From: Anaerolineales bacterium
GTDB taxonomy: Bacteria > Chloroflexota > Anaerolineae > Anaerolineales > UBA6663
DNA: 5,849 nucleotides
Assembly (NCBI GenBank): GCA_017999235.1
Contig: JAGOBN010000293.1
Coordinates: 1-5,849, forward strand
Direction: 5' to 3'
Both the position numbers and the translations under genes were made by a program. Under the pieces are notes generated by a model. The model did no database searches. It was not told the origin of the DNA and saw only the letters and a program-made list of their open reading frames with translations. Position 1 is the first letter of the stretch; the number at the start of each line of letters is the position of its first letter. Positions 1 to 5,695 of this stretch are shown piece after piece.

Positions 1-2
1 GC

Positions 3-122
3 TTGTTCCAACTGGGCCTGCGCCTGCTGGAGTTCTGGCTAGATGAGGAAGCACCCTTGCGGATCGCCTTCTTACCCCAAGCCGCTCAGGCCCAAGTTGT
101 CGTCGTCAATAATGTCCGGTAG
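3..122 (+). CDS. 3' end of an unidentified gene (partial, runs off left edge)
   Basis: An open frame enters from the left edge and ends at a TAG at 120-122, giving 39 codons. The translation starts LFQLGLRLLEFWLDEE and ends AQVVVVNNVR. Its mix of leucine-rich helix, charged residues and a valine run looks like a genuine protein C-terminus, and the other two plus-strand frames read poorly here. I do not recognise the family. With so few residues no function can be given. The frame is supported only by protein-like composition and absence of stops. The low-GC repeat-bearing region begins right after the stop, which fits a gene end here. Confidence 0.42.
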   Translation: MFQLGLRLLEFWLDEEAPLRIAFLPQAAQAQVVVVNNVR

Positions 123-404
123 TGAGTTGAACAATAAGCTGATCGCTACTGTTAATCGGCCAGCGTGCTTAACCCACGATGAAATCCGCAGAGGCATGAC
201 GATGTTTCCTCTCCGTCACAACACTATATGCAGTTGATGGTTTGGGGATGGAAACAGCGATCCCCCCTAGTGGATACCGAGAGACTAATTCGTCTGCAAA
301 GGTGCTGTCAATGGACGAAAGTCACTTTTTTTACACGGTCGCAGGAACTTGGGTTGTTGATCGGTTAGTTCGCCTGGGCGTTGGTGGATGAACCTTATCA
401 CCAT

Positions 405-433
405 GATTTTGCCCAAAATTCGCCACATCGCTT
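405..433 (-). repeat. 28-bp repeat, inverted diverged copy (R0)
   Basis: Read on the minus strand from 433 to 405 this begins AAGCGATG and continues through CGAATTTTGGGC and AAAATC. It matches the central 12 bases of copies R1 and R2 exactly, with changes in the first third and one base missing before the A-run. It forms the left arm of the hairpin. Confidence 0.75.
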
Positions 434-465
434 CTTTGAAGCCATAGGCCGAATTTTGGGCGAAA
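407..465. repeat. Long near-perfect hairpin (28-nt arms, 3-nt loop)
   Basis: Arms 407-434 and 438-465 pair symmetrically around the loop TTT at 435-437 with no gaps. There are 23 Watson-Crick pairs, one G-T wobble and four mismatches out of 28 positions. The core is a perfect 12-bp inverted repeat, GCCCAAAATTCG at 411-422 against CGAATTTTGGGC at 450-461. A perfect 5-bp stem, GCTTC/GAAGC, closes the loop. The right arm is almost exactly repeat copy 1, so the hairpin is two copies of the repeat head to head. No T-run follows the stem, so it is not a classical intrinsic terminator. It may be a REP/MITE-like palindromic element or a transcribed structure. Confidence 0.85.
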
Positions 466-466
466 A
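439..466 (+). repeat. 28-bp repeat, copy R1
   Basis: The copy starts AAGCCATAGGCC, continues GAATTTTGGGC and ends GAAAA. It is identical over all 28 bases to the copy at 636-663. It is the right arm of the hairpin with R0. Its first 12 bases also have an inverted partner just downstream at 469-480. Confidence 0.9.
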
Positions 467-468
467 CC

Positions 469-480
469 GGCCGATGGCTT
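469..480 (-). repeat. Inverted half-copy of the repeat
   Basis: GGCCGATGGCTT here is the reverse complement of AAGCCATCGGCC, matching the first 12 bases of R1 (AAGCCATAGGCC) at 11 of 12 positions. It can pair with 439-450 across an 18-nt loop. That pairing excludes the longer hairpin 407-465, because both use the same segment. Confidence 0.65.
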
Positions 481-635
481 GATTTTCGCTGGTTATTTGG
501 GCCAACGAATTTTTCGTACCGGCCCGATTCTGGCATATGGTCGGTTATCGCCTGATGGTGCCGTTCACAGCCGATCCCCCTTGTGTGTGCTTGATTAGCC
601 GGCAATGCAAGGCGGAATCCGTAATAGGGACCGAC

Positions 636-663
636 AAGCCATAGGCCGAATTTTGGGCGAAAA
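636..663 (+). repeat. 28-bp repeat, copy R2
   Basis: Identical to R1 over 28 bases and located 197 bp downstream of it. It is preceded by CCGACAAG starting at 631, which also precedes R3, so R2 and R3 share a slightly longer unit. R1 and R2 fall in different reading frames, which argues against a repeated protein motif. Confidence 0.9.
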
Positions 664-691
664 TCGACAGATCTCACGCTGCATTTCCGAC

Positions 692-719
692 AAGCGCTAG
701 GCCAGATTTCGGGCAAAAA
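692..719 (+). repeat. 28-bp repeat, diverged copy R3
   Basis: Matches R2 at 22 of 28 positions without gaps and lies exactly 56 bp downstream of it. The shared upstream CCGACAAG (631-638 for R2, 687-694 for R3) extends the similarity leftward by five bases. The divergence suggests an older copy. Confidence 0.78.
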
Positions 720-892
720 CAAGGTATCAAGCCAGCCTTGGCCGAGGCAGACTGGGGCATGTGGCGGGCCAGAAGCCTCTGTCGCATCATCGCCAGCGGA
801 ATGACAAAAATCACCGCTTACCAACTGGCGCCAAAGTCCAACCGGGTGATATCCACCCCGCATAAAGATCGGCCTCGCCAGTGTTAACGTTG

Positions 893-901
893 TGGCATAA
901 T
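893..901 (+). promoter_or_regulatory. Candidate extended -10 promoter for the ParA-like gene
   Basis: TGG followed by CATAAT fits an extended -10 element (TGn then TATAAT, five of six matches). No good -35 is visible at the usual distance, as is common for extended -10 promoters. Transcription would begin near 908, giving a leader of about 33 nt to the ATG at 941. This makes the upstream GTG at 881 an unlikely start. A similar TGG-TATAAA lies before the NACHT-like gene. Confidence 0.4.
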
Positions 902-931
902 TTTGCGTGTTGGCGGAAAAAAATGACCACC

Positions 932-935
932 GAGG
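932..935 (+). promoter_or_regulatory. Ribosome binding site deciding the ParA-like start
   Basis: GAGG lies five bases before the ATG at 941. This favours 941 over the in-frame ATG at 923, which has only a weak GGA upstream, and over the GTG at 881. The resulting N-terminus, MNIIVTG, matches the usual beta-strand start of ParA/MinD proteins. Confidence 0.55.
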
Positions 936-940
936 TCCAG

Positions 941-1729
941 ATGAATATCATCGTAACCGGCGCATCCCGTAATGCTGACACAGGCATCCAGAGTGTGGCG
1001 GTCAGCCTTGCGGCGATGTTTGGCTTGTTGGCTGGCCGGCGCACGTTGCTAGTGGACCTGAGCCTGGAGCCGGATCGGTCCCGCCAGCCCATGAATCTAA
1101 CGCCAGGGGCCGACCTATCAAGCCTGTTAGCACGCTTCTTGGTGGATCAACGACTCGATTCAGACACCGTCGCGCGCCAGGTCGCTGTGGTCGATCTGCC
1201 GGCCAGCCATCCACTGGCTGGACGACAATTCGATGTACTAGCCAATCCGCCGGCTGCCTCCCCGGAATACGCCGACGACCTTAGCACTCAACGGGGCACC
1301 GCTTTCGTCCAGGCCCTGTATGAGCAAATCGTCCAATTGGATTATGAAATCGTGATTGTGGACTTCGGGCAAACGCTGGATACGTTGCGCGGCGCGGCCC
1401 TGGCCGGCCGGGCGGATCTGGTGGTATTGGTTGGCCGGCGCGATGCTCCCGAGACGCAGGTCTTTATCCGGAACCGCCTGCAGTCACCCCACTTCGCGGT
1501 GTCGCCGGAACGACTGCTGCTCGTCGCCCCTGGTGACTACGCCTTCCCTCATCCGGAATTCCTGGACTCGCTCACCCGCCACGAGCAGCGCTATGAGAAC
1601 GCCGCCGTGCGCACGGCGCTTGAACTAGCCGAACTGCTGGAACCCGGCATCTCCAAGCATCTTACAGACGCCACCGGCCGGCCAATCCGGCCGGCTCAGC
1701 TCGGCTTATGGCGGCGGCTGTTCGGCTAA
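941..1729 (+). CDS. ParA/MinD-superfamily protein with a degenerate P-loop
   Basis: A 262-residue protein with the layout of the ParA/MinD/CpaE group of deviant Walker ATPases. Visible parts in order are a first strand MNIIVTG, an eroded P-loop at about 7-18, and the Walker A' strand TLLVDLS at 35-41. Then come FDVLANPP at 97-104, a Walker B-like strand EIVIVDFG at 136-143, and ADLVVLVGRRD at 158-168. The C-terminus GLWRRLFG is typical of such proteins. Where the family has KGGxGKTT this one reads NADTGIQS (11-18), so both lysines are gone and isoleucine (16) replaces the catalytic one. Family members position chromosomes, division sites or pili at the membrane or nucleoid. Non-canonical members such as TadZ/CpaE are pilus or polarity landmarks, so a scaffold role is possible but inferred. 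Only one lysine (near 239) occurs in the whole protein. The gene converges on the NACHT-like gene, and the stop codons overlap. Alternative starts are ATG 923 and GTG 881. Confidence 0.87.
   Translation: MNIIVTGASRNADTGIQSVAVSLAAMFGLLAGRRTLLVDLSLEPDRSRQPMNLTPGADLSSLLARFLVDQRLDSDTVARQVAVVDLPASHPLAGRQFDVLANPPAASPEYADDLSTQRGTAFVQALYEQIVQLDYEIVIVDFGQTLDTLRGAALAGRADLVVLVGRRDAPETQVFIRNRLQSPHFAVSPERLLLVAPGDYAFPHPEFLDSLTRHEQRYENAAVRTALELAELLEPGISKHLTDATGRPIRPAQLGLWRRLFG
1674..1694. repeat. Paired CCGGCCGG palindromes near the convergent gene ends
   Basis: CCGGCCGG occurs at 1674-1681 and again at 1687-1694, separated by CCAAT. Each is its own reverse complement, so together they can form an 8-bp all-GC hairpin with a 5-nt loop. 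It lies inside the 3' end of the ParA-like gene, just before the shared stop codons. No T-run follows. It could slow polymerase from either side, but it may simply reflect the abundance of this hexamer. Confidence 0.5.
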
Positions 1730-3543
1730 CGGCCGGCCAGCTCCCAGAGCGTCCCCAGATACCGGTTCACGCTTTCAGCAAAATCAGGTGCCTGGCAGTC
1801 CGGGCTGTCCAGGCGCCAGTTGGCCCGCATCGGCTCGGCCTGCGCCGCCAGATAGGCCAGCACGTCTAGGTTGAAGACCAACCCGTCGGCGGCCGGCGCG
1901 CGTTCCAGCAGCCGGGTTTGCTCCATCTCATTCCAGGTGTCTGGCTCCACAATCTGGCGCGCCCGGGCCAGCGAGACCATCACCGGTTCGACGCTTTCCA
2001 GTTGTCGCATCGCAGTGGCCCGCGCCAGACCGAACAGGGCGCGGGTCAGCGGCGACTGGGCCGCCCACGCCCGGTTCCAAGTCAGTTCGGGCAGGCCGGC
2101 GCGCTCCAGCCACTCGGTCAGGGCGCGCCGCACAATGGCGACCCGGTGACTGTCATGGGCGGCCACCTGCGCGGCCACGGCGGCCACGCCCAGCGGCCGC
2201 CGGGCAAGATGCGGGATCTCGGCCAGCGCCCAACGGAGGCACGGCCGGCTGAGCAGGCTGGGCTGATCTGCCGCGAGGAGCACCGTGGCCAGGTGCTCCT
2301 GCTCGGTCGGCTCCATGTCAGTCAGTGTCGCTACGCCCAGGTTCGCCTGAAGCAGGGCCTGCGCCGTTTGCTCAACCTGCCACGGGGTCGTCGCGGCGAT
2401 GACGGCTGGCGAGAGCGCCAACTGGCCCAGCACCTCCGCCTGGTCGGCCGGCGCCAGGCGGTCCAGGTCGTCCACCAGCCAGAGCACACGCCCTTCTTCA
2501 TCCGACTGTTCTAAGGTCTCAATCAAGTCGGCGCGCTCGTCTCGGCTAGCGCTGAGATCAGGATACAAAGCGCAAGCGGCAAACGCGCTGATGCTGCGCC
2601 GCGTGCGCGCAAAGGGTAGGAACTCGGGCGCTCGGACATACACGGCCAGTGGCGCGTCCGCCTGCCAGGCCTTGGCCCAGTTGAACGCCAGCTGTTGCAG
2701 CCAGGTTGTCCGGCCGCTGCCGGGCGGGCCGGCCAGCACCAGCGCGGCCCAGGGCGCCTGTGCGGCGGGTGAAGGCTCCGCCTCCGGCAACGCCGGCGCG
2801 CCTCGGACGACGCGGAGTGATACCAGGCGCGAGATGGTCTCGGTGATGGGGAGTTGAAGCCCACAGGCGGCCGGGGCTTGAGCACACACGGTTTGGATGA
2901 ACTGGGCCAGGGGGCGAAGATCAGCAGGCGCGGCCGGCTTAGATTCAGCCGCGGCTTCTCGGGGCTGGCTGGGTTCGGCCACTTCCGGCCGGCCGGCTAG
3001 GAATTCCAGCGCCCGGTAAAAATAGTTGCGAAACGACCGGATGGTATTGGGATCCCGGGTAGATTCGTTCACACCGCTGAAGAGGCGCCTCTCGGTGATC
3101 TGGCGCAGCGCACCGGTCTGCTGCTCGGACAGGTTCAGGGTCTTGCGAGCCGTCAGGACAAAGGCCAGCCGGTTATCGAGCGCGCCGCAAAATCGCAACA
3201 CCCGGCCCAAGTCAGGGAACGAGTTATTTTGCTGATAATTGACCGGGTGCAGGTATTGGAACCAGACGAGCATCAGCCCCTGCGCCATGAGTTCGCCATC
3301 CTCGCCGGTCGGCGCCGCCTCGGTCCAGAGCCGCAGAACCAGCCGCTCCAGGCCGATGGAGGCCATCTGGTCCGGCGTGTAGTTGCGCCGGGCGGCATCT
3401 TCGTAGTGCTCGCCGAGCAGACGGCGCAGGGCCTCCCGCCGGCCAAGCCGTCCGCGCGCAAAGGCTTCGCCGTCGGTGGCGAACGTCTTCAATTCAGCTT
3501 GGAGAGCCTTGCCCAGGGGGGTGAGATAAACGGTGGCAGCCAT
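1726..3543 (-). CDS. NACHT/STAND-like P-loop NTPase with Walker A Lys-to-Arg change
   Basis: A 605-residue protein, counted from the ATG at 3543. Residues 1 to about 185 form a helical N-terminal domain I do not recognise. It opens YLTPLGKAL, reminiscent of a winged-helix wing. An Ala/Pro/Glu linker (186-209) follows. The NTPase domain has Walker A GPPGSGRTT (272-280), Walker B VLWLVDDLDRL (353-363), a sensor-like strand VIAATTP (381-387) and a RRPLGVAAV segment (448-456). The last fits the conserved proline region of NACHT helical domains. The C-terminal ~150 residues show no TPR, WD40 or LRR repeats. The order N-terminal domain, NTPase, C-terminal domain is that of STAND signalling switches, which oligomerise on ligand sensing. 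That role is inferred. The catalytic lysine is arginine (278, codon CGG at 2712-2710), predicting weak or no hydrolysis. Only five lysines occur. No clear ribosome site precedes the ATG, and a TTG at 3558 is an alternative. The helicase gene ends about 61 bp upstream on the same strand. Confidence 0.88.
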   Translation of the reverse strand: MAATVYLTPLGKALQAELKTFATDGEAFARGRLGRREALRRLLGEHYEDAARRNYTPDQMASIGLERLVLRLWTEAAPTGEDGELMAQGLMLVWFQYLHPVNYQQNNSFPDLGRVLRFCGALDNRLAFVLTARKTLNLSEQQTGALRQITERRLFSGVNESTRDPNTIRSFRNYFYRALEFLAGRPEVAEPSQPREAAAESKPAAPADLRPLAQFIQTVCAQAPAACGLQLPITETISRLVSLRVVRGAPALPEAEPSPAAQAPWAALVLAGPPGSGRTTWLQQLAFNWAKAWQADAPLAVYVRAPEFLPFARTRRSISAFAACALYPDLSASRDERADLIETLEQSDEEGRVLWLVDDLDRLAPADQAEVLGQLALSPAVIAATTPWQVEQTAQALLQANLGVATLTDMEPTEQEHLATVLLAADQPSLLSRPCLRWALAEIPHLARRPLGVAAVAAQVAAHDSHRVAIVRRALTEWLERAGLPELTWNRAWAAQSPLTRALFGLARATAMRQLESVEPVMVSLARARQIVEPDTWNEMEQTRLLERAPAADGLVFNLDVLAYLAAQAEPMRANWRLDSPDCQAPDFAESVNRYLGTLWELAGR

Positions 3544-3584
3544 GCGGGTCAAACCCAATCGAAGTGAACCAAGACGCCGATGAG

Positions 3585-3593
3585 TTTATACCA
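3585..3593 (-). promoter_or_regulatory. Candidate extended -10 promoter before the NACHT-like gene
   Basis: On the minus strand TGG is followed by TATAAA (3593 to 3585), an extended -10 with five of six matches to TATAAT. It sits in the gap between the helicase stop and the NTPase start, and would give a leader of about 35 nt. No -35 is evident. It could drive the NTPase gene apart from read-through from the helicase gene. Confidence 0.38.
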
Positions 3594-3604
3594 CCGGCTG
3601 CCCA

Positions 3605-5680
3605 TCAATGGACCAGCCGGCGCGTTGGGTATTTTCCCACCGTCATGGCTGGGCGCAATCCCATTTCCTCCGCGAACCGGCTGGGGAGCAAAGCTTGGCC
3701 GGTGAGCACATGCCGGGCTGGACCCGAGAGCCGGCAGAGATCCTTGGCCCGCGTCACCAGCCGGTAAGCCAGCCGCCGCTCGGCCGCGAGCGCGCGCGGG
3801 GCGCCGTCCGCCAGGCTGCTGCTGTGGGGCAGGCCGCCTTCACACCATCCCAGGCCGAAGACCACCGCCCGTTCGTGGCTTGTGAGTTGGTGGATGGTCG
3901 CCAGGACGATACTTTCAGCCAGGCGATTGCCGGTCCGGGCCGCCAGCCGCTCGCGTTGGCGGGCGTAAGCGACCAGCGCCTGGCAGGTATCAAAGCGCCG
4001 GGCGAACTGGAGCAGCACTTCGATTTCCGCCTCGCCCTCAGCGGGGGGATCGTCGGCGGGCTCGTCCGGCGCGAGGTCAATGGTCTCGCAGAGATGATCC
4101 CAGTAGCCGCTGTCGAGCACAAATTGCAGCACGGCGGCAGGCGGGCCGGCCTGCGCTTGTTGGCTGATGGCCTTTAGCCATCTGACCAGGTCAACCGCAC
4201 CCGCCCGCCACCGCCGGCCGGCCGGCCGCGACACAGCGCGGGGAATGCCGGCCCACTGGCCGCCGCAGGCCGCCAGAAATTTCTGATCCAGCCTCCGGTC
4301 GACAATCCGCCGGGACGGGATATTGTAGATGCGGCGGAATGCCGGCCGATCAGAATGATCCAGGGCCAGCGCCAGGTGATCGATCAGGTGCCGGATGTGG
4401 CCGCGCAGCCAGAAGGACCGGCTGTTCAGGTTTACGATCGGCAGATCACGGCCGACCAGTTCATCCTCAACGTAGGCCAACTGGGCCCGGGTTCGCGCCC
4501 CAATCAGGATGTCACCGGGCCGGCGGCCGGCGCACAGCAGCGCCTCAATCTGGTCGGCGACCACGCGCGCTTCATCTTCGACGGTCTCCAACCACTGGAA
4601 AGATATCGCCTCGCCTTCCGGCGCGTCCGGGCGCGGCGTCAGCGTGATGCGGAACCGATCCAGCGGCCCGCTGTCGTCCGGGTTGTCGCTGTCATGGTGG
4701 TTGATGAGCCGCTGACTGAACGCCACAATCTGACGGGTTGAGCGAAAGTTGACGCTCAACCGCTCCGTGCGGCCTTCGGGGAAGAGCCGCTCAAACTCGA
4801 CCAACCCGTTAGGCGGGGGCGCAGACTCCGACGAATAGCCAAGCCGCTGGTCCGGATCCCCAGCCACTAGAATGCCGTCGTGGGGAACGGCCAGAGCCGC
4901 CAGGATACGCAGGGTCTGGGGGGTGGCATCCTGGGCCTCATCCAGGAAGATATAGCGGATCTGGGCTTGCCAGCGTTCCCGAAAAGCGGCCTCCTCCTTC
5001 AACCGGATCTCGACCTCTCCGATCAGAGCGTCGGCTGTGAACAGCTGCGCCTCCCACATCCGGCGGCTGTAGTCGGCGTAGACCTGCGCCAGGCCGTCGG
5101 CGAGGTTGGCCGACATGGCTTTCATGGTGCGAAAGAAGGCTCCGGCTTGGTCCTCCCGCACCCCGTCAGCCCGAGCGCGCCGGAGCATATCCTGAATGAC
5201 GGGAACGGAATACGGGCTGCCTGAGATGGCTGGGCAGTGACGGGCCAGGTCTCTGACGATCTGTTCAGTCTGCCAGGGTTTGGCCGGCCTACGGTGCCCG
5301 GCATCGGACAAGACCAGCAGGCGCCGGCATAGAGCCGCGATGGTCGTGATCTGTGCCAGGGCCGGCCCATGAGCTGACTGCCAGTCGGCCGGGAAGAGGG
5401 CCGTGATCCGGGCCCGCAATTCCAGTGCCAACGGACGTGAACGGGTGACGACGACGATGTTCGCGGGCGGGAGGCCGGCCGCGACCAGGCTGGCGTAGCG
5501 GCCGGCGATCACCCTGGTCCGGCCCGTGCCCGGCCCGGCCAGCAGCCGGATGGCGTGATCGGGCGCGGCCAGGACCACGGCCCGTTGCTCGGGGCTCAGC
5601 GGCTCCAGGGCGAGGTCATTGGGCCAGTGAATAGCGGCGCACCCCGGCGCGGTCTGGATATTGCTGGTGGGGATGGACAT
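3605..5680 (-). CDS. UvrD/PcrA-like superfamily 1 helicase homologue, motif-degenerate
   Basis: A 691-residue protein close to the usual PcrA/UvrD length. UvrD enzymes unwind DNA 3' to 5' in repair. Seen in order: Q motif LSPEQR (28-33), motif I AGPGTGRTR (48-56), Ia region VVTRSRPLALELRARI (77-92), Ib ITTIAALC (111-118), motif II YIFLDEAQD (243-251). Next are motif III AGDPDQRLGYS (273-283), motif IV LSVNFRST (308-315), the RTRAQL segment (396-401), SFWLRGHIRHL (422-432) and IYNIPSRRI (451-459). Motif V is TIHQLTSHERAVVF (595-608) and motif VI ERRLAYRLVTRAKD (634-647). The motif I lysine is Arg54. The Ia TFTNKAA, the Ib histidine, the SIY of motif III and the AKGLE of motif V are replaced. 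DEAQD and the motif VI arginine (644) remain. It may bind nucleotide or DNA without normal helicase action. The start at 5680 is chosen for the GGGAGAG upstream; GTG 5821 is an in-frame alternative. Probably first gene of a two-gene unit with the NTPase. Confidence 0.93.
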   Translation of the reverse strand: MSIPTSNIQTAPGCAAIHWPNDLALEPLSPEQRAVVLAAPDHAIRLLAGPGTGRTRVIAGRYASLVAAGLPPANIVVVTRSRPLALELRARITALFPADWQSAHGPALAQITTIAALCRRLLVLSDAGHRRPAKPWQTEQIVRDLARHCPAISGSPYSVPVIQDMLRRARADGVREDQAGAFFRTMKAMSANLADGLAQVYADYSRRMWEAQLFTADALIGEVEIRLKEEAAFRERWQAQIRYIFLDEAQDATPQTLRILAALAVPHDGILVAGDPDQRLGYSSESAPPPNGLVEFERLFPEGRTERLSVNFRSTRQIVAFSQRLINHHDSDNPDDSGPLDRFRITLTPRPDAPEGEAISFQWLETVEDEARVVADQIEALLCAGRRPGDILIGARTRAQLAYVEDELVGRDLPIVNLNSRSFWLRGHIRHLIDHLALALDHSDRPAFRRIYNIPSRRIVDRRLDQKFLAACGGQWAGIPRAVSRPAGRRWRAGAVDLVRWLKAISQQAQAGPPAAVLQFVLDSGYWDHLCETIDLAPDEPADDPPAEGEAEIEVLLQFARRFDTCQALVAYARQRERLAARTGNRLAESIVLATIHQLTSHERAVVFGLGWCEGGLPHSSSLADGAPRALAAERRLAYRLVTRAKDLCRLSGPARHVLTGQALLPSRFAEEMGLRPAMTVGKYPTRRLVH

Positions 5681-5688
5681 GGCGATTG

Positions 5689-5695
5689 CTCTCCC
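5689..5695 (-). promoter_or_regulatory. Ribosome binding site deciding the helicase start
   Basis: On the minus strand GGGAGAG (5695 to 5689) precedes the ATG at 5680, with about 10 bases between GGAG and the start. It supports MSIPTSNIQT as the N-terminus. The 47 residues that a GTG start at 5821 would add do not resemble a helicase N-terminus. Confidence 0.6.

Larger units (their letters stand above)
123..880. other. Low-GC intergenic region carrying repeats, no convincing gene
   Basis: This stretch is roughly half GC, while the genes to the right are about two thirds GC. It almost lacks the GGCCGG hexamer that saturates the rest of the window (two CCGGCC copies, near 467 and 519). It holds four copies of a 28-bp repeat and a long hairpin. 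A minus-strand frame of 192 codons (285-863) is free of stops. The codon-aligned plus frame from about 180 to 884 has only three stops (366, 480 and 642). Neither translation resembles a known family, and the repeat copies fall in different frames. I therefore read it as noncoding or a very decayed gene. No tRNA or rRNA was recognised. Confidence 0.6.

Noticed and set aside
43..237. A 64-codon plus-strand frame near the left edge
   Set aside because: It overlaps a better frame that is open from the edge to 122. It has no visible ribosome site and its composition is not protein-like.
407..465. Rho-independent terminator for the left-edge gene
   Set aside because: The stem is long but AT-rich in its core, no T-run follows on either strand, and it lies nearly 300 bp past the stop codon.
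405..719. CRISPR array
   Set aside because: Repeats are few, one is inverted, spacing is irregular (197 and 56 bp) and no cas gene is in view.
285..863. A 192-codon minus-strand open frame across the repeat region
   Set aside because: It has no family resemblance, is rich in Trp, Cys, His and Arg, and runs through the repeat copies in different frames. Its start has only a weak GAGG upstream. It is more likely chance or a shadow of a decayed plus-strand frame.
881..940. GTG start at 881 for the ParA-like gene
   Set aside because: The extra residues MLTLWHNFACWRKK lie over the candidate -10 element and do not fit the family. ATG 941 has a GAGG site and a typical N-terminus.
1871..2857. Several 90-200 codon plus-strand frames opposite the NACHT-like gene
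   Set aside because: They are antisense shadows in GC-rich DNA with Arg/Gly/Ser/Pro-rich translations and no motifs.
4211..4230. Tandem GCCGGCCG run as a regulatory repeat
   Set aside because: It lies inside the helicase frame, encodes RPAGRRWR, and fits the general abundance of the hexamer.
4339..4741. Plus-strand frames opposite the helicase gene
   Set aside because: The minus strand here encodes recognisable helicase segments such as RTRAQL, so these are shadows.
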